This document shows positions 34,809-45,456 of a stretch of 64,000 bases of DNA, piece by piece (position 1 is the stretch's first letter; the number at the start of each line of letters is the position of its first letter). Location of the stretch: contig NW_022985077.1 of NCBI RefSeq assembly GCF_010015585.1, forward strand, positions 196,510 to 260,509, written 5' to 3'. The notes under the pieces were generated by a model, which had not been told where the DNA came from, searched no databases, and saw nothing but the letters and a program-made list of their open reading frames with translations. The DNA is from Eremomyces bilateralis CBS 781.70 (Eukaryota > Ascomycota > Dothideomycetes > Eremomycetales > Eremomycetaceae). Both the position numbers and the translations under genes were made by a program.

Positions 34809-36959
34809 TCATTTCCGAGACTTTATGATGACGAATATTCCCACCTCGATGCTATCCAACGGTTCTCCCTTTTCATCCCCGTACGGGTTATTCACCACCC
34901 CGTTAATGATCTTCTCCACGATCTCCGCCGACGTTCGCGTGTTCGGCGTCCGCGAGGACGTCGCCGCGACCGACGAGGACAACGCCACGGTGCCGCTGCT
35001 CTCCGACCGAAGATGATGCTCGCGGAAATATTTCTGCACCATCTCACGGATGCGCGGTTTCTCCTGGCCCGCCCACCATCGACCCGCCCACAGCGATCGA
35101 TCCGGGCACACTTCGGTGAACCCGGTGTATGCCATCTCGTACGTCGAGTCGCCTTCTTTGCTCAATGCGGCGCACATCCCGGACATCCAGAAGCGAGAGT
35201 CTTGGTAGCAAAGCATGCGTTCGCCGCAGTCCATGTCCCCGATGGATTCAGCGAGGTCCGCGGTGAAGCTATTCAGAACGGTCAAGGATCGTAAAAGTGG
35301 GTCTAAAAGAGGTTTCAGATATCGATTCATGAAGGTGGTGGCACCATCTCTAGTCGGATATATAAGGACGAGGACCCCACTATCGTTTGACAACTCTGCT
35401 AGGCGGTCGCAGATAATCGATCGTCCGTCAGGGTCAAACATGTCTTGGTATTCGGCCCGACTCGATGGTGGGATATATCGTTCGATCAGGGCGACGTTGA
35501 CCGTACCCGGTTGTACGATCGGCTGCGGCCCTCTTGCTTGAGCTGTTAAGGCCGCCGGCTGATTTGAATTCCCGGATGCAGAGCGTCTAGCTGACACCCG
35601 ACCTGGAGCAATGGTGGTGTTGGCTTGCAAGTCCGTCACCGTAACGGCGGAATTGAACACCCGTGTGGCGAAATAGTCATCTCCACCAATAGCGGGCCCA
35701 GGGGTCGCAGGTGGCCCCGGTGGCAGGTCAGCGATGCGAAATTGACCGTGAACGGCATGAAACACGTTGATCCATCGGATCTCCTTGCCATGTAGCACTG
35801 AAACGAGCGCATTCAACACGGCGGGGAAAGAATGACCTGTTTTGTCTGGAGAAGGCAGCGCGTGCGAGAGTACCTGAACGGACGAGAGGGGAGATTCAGA
35901 CCGCTTTCTGAGACATTGAACTACCACAAATACATCTATTAGCGTCTTGGACTTATGACACCGCAGTATACACACCAGAGTAGACCGATACTGTGGATTC
36001 GACTTACGGATGAGCTGGAGTGGTTCCTCAAGATATGCTGGGACATTATCCGTTTCGATCTGTGGCGCTTCGACTGGTGGTTCAGACCGTGGCTCTGCGG
36101 GAGTGGATCGGATCGCCATTGTTGAAGGAGATATCTGTCGAGCTGGAGAAACACCTCTAGAGGTTTCCGGTGAGTCAATAAAAGTTTCTGGTACAACTCC
36201 GCTTTGTGGAACATGGTCATTCGCTATGCTCTCTTTCAGTGGAGTAGACTGTGAAAGTAACTGGACGTTGTCGCGTGATGGGGAGTGAGAATCAGGATGA
36301 AGAAGGGGGAGAGTTCTTTCGCGCTCGTGAGTCTCGACTGACTGATCAATGAATGGAAGTTCACTCTGCACCAAAGTCGTGTTGTCGTCGTTGCTAAAGG
36401 TGCAGGGTCCGACCGCTCTATCATCACCTTCGTGTATAGGGCCTGCAAGATTGGACAAAGAACTGGAGCTTAGGGTCGGAACATTCTTCCCTAGGCTTCT
36501 TAATGATAGGGAATCAAGTTGTGGAGCTGCAATGCCCAAAATTTCAAAGGAAGGAGGCTGTGGTCTGTGGCAGGGTCTTAACAGGTTCTTCAGATTGTCT
36601 GAAGCATCTTGCGACGGTATCGAGGGTACTCCTACTAATAGAGGGTCCAGATCGACATCTTGCCTTTCCTTCTCATCATCAGGTGTAGAAAGGGTCGAGT
36701 GTAGCACTCCATGAAGATCCGGAGTGGGTATCGAGGGCTCTGGGAGCGGGTTTTGGAGAGGTTGATAGGGATGCGTAAGGTTTGGTGTGGCCGCATCTTC
36801 GGGTGTGGCGAAGCTAAGCACTTCGTTCGCAGGCGAAGGAAAGTCCAGTACACTTAGGTGGTCGACCCCAAATAGAGATTCTTCTTTGCTCGAGCGATCA
36901 TCCTGATCGTAAGCAAAGGCATTTAAATCAACAGCATCAGCCCCAAGCGTACGACTCAT
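34809..36959 (-). CDS. Conserved-looking protein of unknown function, disordered N-terminal half
   Basis: Two exons on the minus strand, 36959-36008 and 35920-34809; 687 residues. The N-terminal ~330 residues are Ser/Pro/Asp-rich and look disordered. The C-terminal half is ordered: an ALVSVLHGKEIRWINVFHAVHGQF segment, ALIERYIPPSSRAEYQDMFDPDGRSIICDRLAEL, then VLVLIYPTRDGATTFMNRYLKPLLDPLLRSL, a Cys-containing MDCGERMLCYQDSRFWMSGMC and a C-terminal basic helix. The latter half may be an alpha/beta domain, but I cannot name it. The intron (87 nt, GTAAGT...TAG, CTAAT branch) has no stop and is a multiple of three, so unspliced RNA stays open. The frame continues upstream to 37529 without stop, but that part is low-quality and the ATG at 36959 gives the natural start (MSRTLGADAVDLNAF). 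Confidence 0.75.
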   Translation of the reverse strand: MSRTLGADAVDLNAFAYDQDDRSSKEESLFGVDHLSVLDFPSPANEVLSFATPEDAATPNLTHPYQPLQNPLPEPSIPTPDLHGVLHSTLSTPDDEKERQDVDLDPLLVGVPSIPSQDASDNLKNLLRPCHRPQPPSFEILGIAAPQLDSLSLRSLGKNVPTLSSSSLSNLAGPIHEGDDRAVGPCTFSNDDNTTLVQSELPFIDQSVETHERERTLPLLHPDSHSPSRDNVQLLSQSTPLKESIANDHVPQSGVVPETFIDSPETSRGVSPARQISPSTMAIRSTPAEPRSEPPVEAPQIETDNVPAYLEEPLQLIRKSNPQYRSTLVCILRCHKSKTLIDVFVVVQCLRKRSESPLSSVQVLSHALPSPDKTGHSFPAVLNALVSVLHGKEIRWINVFHAVHGQFRIADLPPGPPATPGPAIGGDDYFATRVFNSAVTVTDLQANTTIAPGRVSARRSASGNSNQPAALTAQARGPQPIVQPGTVNVALIERYIPPSSRAEYQDMFDPDGRSIICDRLAELSNDSGVLVLIYPTRDGATTFMNRYLKPLLDPLLRSLTVLNSFTADLAESIGDMDCGERMLCYQDSRFWMSGMCAALSKEGDSTYEMAYTGFTEVCPDRSLWAGRWWAGQEKPRIREMVQKYFREHHLRSESSGTVALSSSVAATSSRTPNTRTSAEIVEKIINGVVNNPYGDEKGEPLDSIEVGIFVIIKSRK

Positions 36960-39900
36960 CGTCGCGAAGCACGAACCGGAATGCCGAGAATGGAGCCTGA
37001 GTCCGGGACGGAATCGGCCTGACTGGTCGAAGCGATGAAATCCAGTCCACGCCGGTAGAATTGCCAGAGGGATAGAGCATGGGGATGGGGTCACCGGCGT
37101 GTCGCCGCAACAACGCGTTTGTTCCGAGTGGCAAGCCGGAGTATGGAACAGCACAGTAGATAAAAAATCCGACGAGCGTGAGATATAGATGCTGTTCGCT
37201 GTACAACGGCACCCAATCCAAGGCAGACAGATCTCCCAGGACACAGGAGCTAAGATGACACGACAGGAGCGAGCGGATACGCGGGGTGCTAGCCGGTGGC
37301 TTATACTGTTCGTCTTTGGAGATATTTGAGTGATAATAATAGGGACTTGGACCTTGCAGCAGCGCGTGAAAAGAAGGGTGTATACAATTCCTTGGTGTGT
37401 GGAGGTACTGCAGGAAACAGAATAGTGTGCATGCTTTTTGGACGAGGACGACGGCAGCTTCTTCCCTTCGGTATTCCCAACGATAAAATCAAGAATAATG
37501 CAGGACAACAGAAGGAAGACCAGCAACACACCATGAAAGAAGCCCTATTAACGCCAGCAAATGAGCAAATGAGCAAATGAGCAAATAAACGGAGTGGTGG
37601 ACAGAGGGACTGGTGTTGAGGATGTCAAGATAGAAAAGCGGGCGGCCGGACGCCTCGTTTCACGGACGGGGTTGCCGACAAGTTCTAGACTCTCATCGAC
37701 CGGCGCAAATCAACAAACTCGACATGGGATAAAAACATTTCCCCATGCCATCGCTGCACATAATTCGCATCCAGCATATTCCGTGAATGATAAGATTTCT
37801 TTTGCGACACGAACCCCAGTACCGTACTGTCTACTACTCTACTAGATACTTTTGTGAGTGGGACATAAGGACAAACGGGAGGTACGTCTCAGAGGTTACG
37901 CGGTTGTCCGCACCACCAAATTGGAGGTGATACCTTGCCGATGTCGACTTGACAATTGACAGTTTTCTCCGAATGATTCGGAGTTGCTCTCTTGCCCTGG
38001 AAGCGATTGTGCGGCGGTCTGATTTGAAACTCATTTGCATAGGGCCGGGGGAAAGGCCGTTGATAGGGCGTTTGCAACACGAGCACGATGTGACCTTGCG
38101 CGATATCCTCCTAGCATGCCGGTGTTTCGGATTGTTGGGATGCATGTAAGATCCTTTTATGCGGTCGTACGGTAACCGCGAGGATTCTTGGTACAGTTGA
38201 AACTTGAAAGGCGTTAAGAGCTGGATGTCGTTGGTTGCACTCCATTATTGCACTCAGCCCAGCTCCTTCCAGAATCTTCTCTTGGACTGAAAGACGCGCA
38301 AGCAAAGCGCACTGCGACGCGGGATGCTTGTAGAGATCGTCTGCTGTCCGCATTCATGACTCAGGGGGCCTTCAATTGTTCATCGCCATAGCCCATCCAA
38401 GCCAATCGGGCAGGGGGTCTGAGCACCTCAGGGGCCAGGGGGGTACGTCCTAACATGCGGCATCCCCACCAAGGTAAGGCTCAAAGCCTCCAATGCAACT
38501 CTAGGGCTACCGAATATCAATCAGGACTCAGACCACCAGGTGATATACGCCTGGATTGGTATCTTGGACTCACCCAGCGTTTTTACCAAACTCCAATTCC
38601 ATCTGGATATCCAGAGATCCATCAGAAGATTTTTTGTCCATCGAACCGATTTTATTCAATACCAGGACCACACCATTACCGCATGGCTGGTTCGAGGCAA
38701 GGCCTGAGAAGGCTGAGATCCGTTACTTGTACTCCTGTAAACTTCGGTATAAGTAAGGGCCGCTTTTCTTCGGCTTTCTTCAAAGTACTCCCCGCGAACG
38801 AACGCTCTCCAAGGTCTCTCAGCGTCTGTCCTTCTACCATTATGACATCAACACACTCAATATTCCACGAGAGATGATCGCAAACGCCTGAGTTATTGGG
38901 AAAGTTGGATTGCAGAGCCAACGTTGAAGATAGTGTGAATTAGTGACAGCAGAATGCAGGAAGGAACGATTTATGGCCACGACAACAACCACAGGTCACG
39001 ATACTGGACCGTATCAATTGCGCTGCTCTCTCATGGTAGGAACCTCATAGCAGAAGCATTAGAAGATGCTTGATATTCCATATCCTTTGAGTAAGATATC
39101 AGCGGTTGTCTAGATGATGAGGTCTGGAACTCGTTCGCTTTAGTCCCAGATCCACTAGCCACCCCCGGTTGATGTCACCTTGAAGGGGAATGTATGTGTG
39201 CATGCAACACCTCAGGGTGCTATTCACACCGATCCCACCAGCTTCAGCCACCCCTACTTACCAGCCGGATGCTGCCTGGATGGAATGTGCTTGACGGAAT
39301 GAACACGATTGGATCTCCGCTGTGCGGATACTACTCGACTTCACGAACCGCTTGGATTTCTCCAAATACAATCGGGAGTCGTTTAAATGATTCCGTATCC
39401 CGAAACGATATCATACAGCTACAGACCTGGGTACCAATAGTGGGCACATGAAGATGGAATGTTTTGAGACAGCACCTGCCCCAACACATCCGATGCCGGA
39501 GCGGCATTTGTCCCTTCATATGGGCATGAAACCTCGCCTGCCGAAAATCAATGAAGAACATAAAAGCTTATCTAGCGAATGCTGAACCTCAACATCGAAC
39601 CCAGGCCATTAACCCAGCCTTCGGAGTACTTAGCAGTAACAAGAGGTTTCTGGACTCGGTTCTTGGCCCAATTCAAGGCTAGCATCGCTAGGAGAGTAGT
39701 AAAAGGCAACCGATCGATTTAGAACACGTGAATGCATACTATCACGAGCAAACACCGGCGGTGTATTTTGAGAATTCCAGGATACGAGTATTCAGGTCGA
39801 TGTGCTGCGAGTTGTATTGCTATTGTTCCATCCTATTGAACACTCTTGCGCCAATGTCAGTGAAAGGAATCTCTGCTCCTATAGATATGTTCATCGGTGA

Positions 39901-41437
39901 CACTATTTGATCCAGGCAGACATCTGGAGCACTGAGAAGTGGAGCGTGATGAAGACTAGCATGATAATTCCCATGGCTAAGGAAATATATTATAATATTA
40001 ACAGCTCTCTTGGCGAATGTGCAATATGTACCTGGATGCGTAATTACAGTTCAACTGGTATGAAATCTACAGCCACTGACAGGCAAGCAGCTGTGACGAA
40101 CGCCATGCGAAGATTTTGCTTTCGCCTCCCGTAAAGAATGGAGAAAACGTAGTGATGTTGAGAGGTGAGAATCCTAACTGCTGGTGCACTTCAGACCGGA
40201 GAGAGTCTCAACCGAAAGTCTGTGATGCCAGCCGGCTCTCCGTATCTCGTAGGAGAGCGGTACTGCATGTGTCCTTGTGAAGACGGACGCGGCGGAGGTA
40301 ACTGGAACTAACTAGAACTATTACACAATAAGGTATGCAATGAGAACATGCACAGCAGAAACAGCTGGACATGGACAACTGTCGTGACTGCAAGCCTTGA
40401 ACATCCAATCTTTGTATCCAGTCACAGCCAGTCGTGATACCAGAAGCATCAGATCCAGTTATTACAGGGGCTGGATGGATAAGAGCTGACGCCACATGTG
40501 GCTGAGCCTTTTTCCTCACCAGAGCTCTGCTGCCCGATAAGGCGACAACACGTCAACACCCGACCACCACATCAGGTCAATTTCAAATCCGAGCCGGACT
40601 GCGAGAGAGAAATCTGACATCTCATCACGATAGGGGCACTGCGAAACGAAGTCTCCGGTCAATCTCTCCAGCTCCTTAAAGCGCCGTATTACACGCGTCC
40701 ACTCTGGCGCCCGTCTCACGACCCTCGAACACAGCAAATCGGAGAGTATTGACCCAGGACGAATGGACGCCATCCAGCAATTTGGGCTGTGACAAGCTCC
40801 TCGGCCGCCAATCAACCCCACGACGAGCCAAACAACTTTTTTGCCTCCCCCCGCCATATGGGCGACAAATGCGCCAATGCCACGATTGATCGGATAGTGT
40901 CAGATGCCCCCATGGCGGGTGGAGGCGCCGACTATCATCCATGCCACTGCCCAAGTTCCCGACCTTAACTTTGAAGACTCCACTCCAAAGTGAGCTCTCG
41001 ATGTTTAATATCTCCTGTTCTCTTCAGTATTCTCCCATTTTTGGCTCTGTGAAAGACTATGACCATAACGAGGTTACACCATCGTACCCATAAAAATCTA
41101 CTGTACGATGCCTGACTCCCCTTCGTGTTGACTCGTACCAAAGAACCCAACGAAACCATCTGACCGAACCTCCTTTTGCGACCGAAAAGCAATTGACCTA
41201 AGCTGGGAGAAATTTACAAAGGACTATTCTTGTCGCTATACTTTCAAAGCACTTGGTTAACTCGACAGTCCATTGTTCCTATGCTCGCCTGAGCTAAATT
41301 TGGATCATAAAGAAGAGCGGTGACGAGCCCGCTAAGAGCAGCCCCCCGCCTGTCGATTCAACGATTCTACACCATACTCGCCTTTCTACACACCAAATCG
41401 ACTCGTTGATCGAGTTCTATGTTATAACACCGACAAA
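36960..41437. other. Long gene-poor interval
   Basis: About 4.5 kb with no gene I can support. It includes the upstream open continuation of the 687-residue gene to 37529 (read as leader), a short AGCAAATG tandem repeat at 37556-37587 and unrecognised frames at 38455-38877 (+) and 40516-40857 (-). Confidence 0.4.
37556..37587. repeat. AGCAAATG tandem repeat
   Basis: Four tandem copies (the last partial) of the eight-base unit AGCAAATG in non-coding DNA. Confidence 0.8.
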
Positions 41438-42910
41438 ATGCGTCTAGGAGAGACTGTCACGGTAGTCAACAAATCTGGGAAGATTGTGAGCACGGTATAT
41501 ACCCCCTATTTGTCCTGCTACTGGAGAACCGGAGTACTAATCGTCCCGCAGGGCAAGCACCTTGTAGGCGTTTTCAAGGAAGCACAAGCTGCGTACCGCG
41601 AGAAGAAAGCCGAAATAAAGTCTCATCGAGATGCGGAACATACCGAAAAAGTTGCTCAGAACTCCTCTTCCCCACGACCCCATCATGACCATCACCACCA
41701 CATCCGTGATGCCGACAACCGGTCGCGGGCCTCTTCTGGATCACGTCGCACACACGGCACTGTCCGCCGCAAGCCGGTCCCAGACCGCACCACGTCTGTC
41801 CGCCGCGCCCACACATCTCGCCCAACTCAACCCTCCCGTCACAAACCCGACCTACCCCGCAGCCGCACTCTCCCACAAGATCTTCCTGTGGCTGGAGAGG
41901 ATCCATACCCGCGAAGACACAGCGACGGCACCTCTCTAGCCCTCGTGCATCGCCCGCGCCCCGCCTCCGCTCGCTCGGCGTCCACCACCGACTCCATCGA
42001 TATGGACCTGGCATACGGGAGTTTCAGCCACCACTCCCTGGTACCCTCCACACCGACCTCTCCCGTGGCCGTCGACCCGGAGATCGAAATCAAACTATCC
42101 GCGCTAACACGCATGCTCGACGAAGCGAATGCGCTGCAGCACGGTGTCACCGCCACTATCGCAAGCCTACAAAAGAACCCGGACGCACTCGCCGCTGTTG
42201 CGCTGACGCTTGCGGAGGTTAGTCAAATCGTTAGTAAGATGGCGCCGGCCGGATTGGCGACGCTAAAGGGGAGTTTCCCGGCGGCGATGGCCTTGTTGGC
42301 GAGTCCACAGTTTGCGATTGCGGTTGGGGTCGGGGTCGGTGTGACTGTGGTGATGTTAGGAGGGTACAAGATCGTGAAGCGGATGCAGAAGAAACGGCTG
42401 GACGAGGTTACATTGGAGGGGCGGAGCAGGGAGGAAGAAGAAGCGCAGGAGCTGTTGGAGTTGAACGGTGATTTTGGACGGATTGAAAGATGGCGGAGGG
42501 GGGTTCCGATGAGTGCGGGAACTGGGACGGAGTATATCGGAAGCCAGGTCGGGACCAGCGTTGAAGGGGAGTTCGTCACTCCCGGGGCCAGCAGGGTGTT
42601 GTTACGAGAGGGGGTTATCGCCGAGGAGGATCTCCGCAGCGTGAAGACATCAAAGACCAAGAGAACCAGCAAGTCGGTTAAATCGCGTGGCAACACAAGC
42701 AAAAAGGAGAAAAGCAAAGACGACATGAAGCGGGAGGAGAAAGAGAAGAGGAAATCGGACAAGGCGAAGAAGGGGCAGCGCGAGACAGACAAGAAGCACG
42801 AGAAGGAACGCGAACGAGAGAGGAGGAGGGGCGACGCAAAGGAGAATCACAGTGTTACTGGTGGGTGGAAACGGGAGTTGAATGATTTACGGAGTCGGTT
42901 GATCAACTGA
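41438..42910 (+). CDS. Lysine-rich membrane-associated protein of unknown function
   Basis: Two exons, 41438-41494 and 41552-42910; 471 residues. The intron (57 nt, GTATAT ... TACTAATC ... CAG) is stop-free and a multiple of three, so an uninterrupted 490-codon frame exists, but the near-perfect TACTAAT branch site argues it is spliced. Removing it joins NKSGKIVST to GKHLVGVFKEAQAAYREKKAEI. A His/Arg/Pro-rich disordered section (residues ~50-180) is followed by a helical part (LSALTRMLDEANALQHGV, ALAAVALTLAEVSQIV) and a glycine-rich hydrophobic segment (FAIAVGVGVGVTVVMLGGYKIV), probably one membrane helix or a membrane-inserted glycine zipper. The tail is extremely Lys/Glu/Arg-rich. The family is not one I can name; it appears typical of ascomycetes. 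Probably associated with an internal membrane. Confidence 0.8.
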   Translation: MRLGETVTVVNKSGKIVSTVYTPYLSCYWRTGVLIVPQGKHLVGVFKEAQAAYREKKAEIKSHRDAEHTEKVAQNSSSPRPHHDHHHHIRDADNRSRASSGSRRTHGTVRRKPVPDRTTSVRRAHTSRPTQPSRHKPDLPRSRTLPQDLPVAGEDPYPRRHSDGTSLALVHRPRPASARSASTTDSIDMDLAYGSFSHHSLVPSTPTSPVAVDPEIEIKLSALTRMLDEANALQHGVTATIASLQKNPDALAAVALTLAEVSQIVSKMAPAGLATLKGSFPAAMALLASPQFAIAVGVGVGVTVVMLGGYKIVKRMQKKRLDEVTLEGRSREEEEAQELLELNGDFGRIERWRRGVPMSAGTGTEYIGSQVGTSVEGEFVTPGASRVLLREGVIAEEDLRSVKTSKTKRTSKSVKSRGNTSKKEKSKDDMKREEKEKRKSDKAKKGQRETDKKHEKERERERRRGDAKENHSVTGGWKRELNDLRSRLIN

Positions 42911-43404
42911 ATGACTGGAATGACCATATACCATTGATCTTTTGAGCGGAAACAAGCGGATTTTTTGGAGTTTAGTGTCTTGAACGATAGACATTTGTTT
43001 TGTTAACCGGCGACTTATCGTGGAGGGGTCTCCAATCTCAATTGATACGTCTAAATAACATTCACCTCCTGCATCACTGTCCGTCATATTCTAAATCACG
43101 AGAACATCTCGAGTTAGACTGGCTCATGGAGACATAATATCAGCCGGAATCTTGTTGAAGAACCCAATAGCGTATAATCAAGGAATAAAATTAAAGGTAG
43201 ATCCAGGTCCAGACAAGAACATTCAAGTGGATTTTACCATGCAGTCAAAATTTCGGCAATGTTTCCACGACTGAAGATTGGACACTTTGACAGACGGACT
43301 TCCGCACCTCTGGGTTTGGTTGGGGCATGTGGTGGGCGTCAGAGCCGAGAGGGTATTTGTGTTTCTGGCTATAAATTGGATAAAATTACTTTTCATATAT
43401 CGAA
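42911..43404. other. Intergenic interval before the tRNA
   Basis: No gene visible. It is the 3' flank of the lysine-rich protein and the 5' flank of the tRNA. Confidence 0.5.
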
Positions 43405-43496
43405 TCCGAAATGGTCTAGTGGCTAGGATTTCCGCCTCTCATAACATTCAGTAATGTAGAACGCGGAAGGCCGGGGTTCAATTCCCCGTTTCGGAG
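43405..43496 (+). tRNA. tRNA-Glu, anticodon CTC, with a 20-nt intron
   Basis: Acceptor stem TCCGAAA / TTTCGGA with discriminator G; D arm GGTCTAGTGGCTAGG; anticodon stem TCCGC / GCGGA; loop C-T-CTC-A with the intron after position 37 (43442-43461); T arm CGGGG TTCAATT CCCCG. Removing the intron leaves 72 bases. The anticodon at 43438-43440 reads GAG. The A box and B box (GGTTCAATTCC) are intact, and a T-rich run follows. Confidence 0.95.
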
Positions 43497-43501
43497 ATTC
43501 C

Positions 43502-43527
43502 TTTTTTCTTCTTTTTTCGTCTTTTTT
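43502..43527 (+). terminator. Pol III terminator after the tRNA
   Basis: Runs of six, six and seven T start six bases after the tRNA 3' end, as expected for RNA polymerase III termination. Confidence 0.7.
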
Positions 43528-45316
43528 TCTTTTCAATCCCTGTACGGAGTAGTTAACAGAGCACAAGATATTTTTCCTCCATTCGACATTATTCATCTGG
43601 TTAGATATTGATGTGTTCCGAAATCTCAGTGGCCACTGGCCAGCCTATTTTGTTGTGATGATGACTAATCATGTGATGGTGTTCTGATATGAAGCTGAAG
43701 TCCTCCATTGAGTCCAACTCTACCCATTGTTCTCTTTGGGGGTTATGAATTGCAAACTCAAAGCATGAAGATGGTTCATTTAATCAGAGACTCTTGTAAA
43801 AAGCTACTGATAACCGGCTATTAGGATCCATAAACATGACGTCGGTATAATCATGGCAATTCTGGAGCGAAGCTGGACGAGAATGGACTGTCAGCATATT
43901 TGTGTCGACTCGACTTCAAGATCTGGATCCGACAAGAACAAGGAACCTCAGTGATGGCATTTCAATCTATCAGAGCCATTGCCCCATTGCCGAGCACAGC
44001 ATCAATTGGCCATGGCGGACTCTGGCTTTGCTTGCTCTGGACGTCGTAGTCTTCTGTTCCCTCAAAATCGTTTCTTCCGGATCTCGAAGACTCAATGCCT
44101 TTACCTGATCTTATCTAAGGGTTTCCAATCGCTCTATGAACCGGGGATCGGCTACAAGAAATGGACTGCTCGAGATAGCGGGCCAATTGAGAGCCTACCC
44201 AGGATCGCCATGATATCCCATCCGATGTCACCATTGAGGAGACACCTGTGGTCAGCGTATCACCTGAAATGACCCACATATTCCTTTCGAGGCGCCCGTA
44301 ATTTGTTGAAAGCCTACGGCCTCCCAAGGCACTCGCAACAGCACCTGAAAATATGCTTATGCCATAAGGGACCGACCTAAAGAGTCCTTATCACGCTGGG
44401 GGAATAACTAGGAAACGGATTCCATCAGGGAATTGATCCCACGGTATCATGGCGGCTGTATACCATATTCTAAGGACAAGATGGATCGCTTCAATCGTGT
44501 GCGGCAGAAGCCACAGGCGCAGTGGAATAGCCAACGATCGCCGAAACTTTAGGACCAGTGCTCTCCAAGGGCGAACTGGAGAGACAAAGTATCCAACGGT
44601 ATTTGTATCAAGTTTCCTTTCCCAAACAGGTTTAGACATGCTATGTCTTTCTAATTTTGCATTTTCTTCTCTTCCTGTGTCATTCCTCATTTTCGCTACC
44701 GTCCCCTTTCCTTGGATGGCTACACCAGGATACTCGCGCCACCTTGAGGTGTCGGGTGTTTGTACCGTGTTTTATTCCAATGAGAGGGAACCAAGCCAAG
44801 CGTTTCGTTTCATACATCTTGTGGTTGTCGGGCCGTTAGGACTCAACGGCTGATACCACACCATACTAGGCTCTGGTAACTGGTGATGCCATTTCCCCCG
44901 ACCATGGATGGAACAGTTGCCAGAGGTAGTGCAGAACCAGTTTATCAAGAAACAACATCATAGGACCCGAACATTGTAAAGGTATGCGGATACGTTATCC
45001 TCCAATAATTCCCTGGTATTTTGAGACACTCGTTAGGAGGGTCCGAAATCCACGAAGTTAGTCAAGCGAGGCTCTGCATATTTATATACTGAGGACATGG
45101 CTCGAGATACTTCAGTCATCTTATTTGTTTGTTCCAAAGTCCGAGTGGTTCAATATACCGTCTATGTCAACATATTGAATGGTATGGTCGCGACCAACCC
45201 TGCCGACCACAAAATCGGTCGAGTTTAAAGGACTGACCCAGGGAATGCAATCTTTGTAACCTGATTCCACCTGCGAATACCTTCCGAATTTCCCTCGTTT
45301 CCGTCTCTCTCAGGTC

Positions 45317-45324
45317 TATTTAAA
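45317..45324 (+). promoter_or_regulatory. TATA-like element of the Ser/His-rich secreted protein gene
   Basis: TATTTAAA lies 133 bases before the ATG at 45457, followed by a pyrimidine-rich stretch and an A/C-rich leader. Confidence 0.4.
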
Positions 45325-45456
45325 CCGGCTGCGGCGCTGAACTTTCCTTCAGGTCTTCTTCCAAAAATCTCTCAGAGCCTTCGTTTGCCTATTTAACCCA
45401 ACCCCGGATCAAATCCACACCACAGAATCCATCCATCACATAAGCAAATACCCAAA

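Larger units (their letters stand above)
43497..45456. other. Gene-poor interval
   Basis: Nearly 2 kb without a supportable gene beyond the tRNA terminator. Overlapping frames near 43902-44327 and 44391-44853 are unrecognised. The right end holds the promoter of the Ser/His-rich secreted protein. Confidence 0.45.

Noticed and set aside
36960-37529. Upstream extension of the 687-residue gene (906-codon frame)
   Set aside because: The added 190 codons are of mixed low-quality composition, and the ATG at 36959 starts a better-looking protein. Treated as leader sequence.
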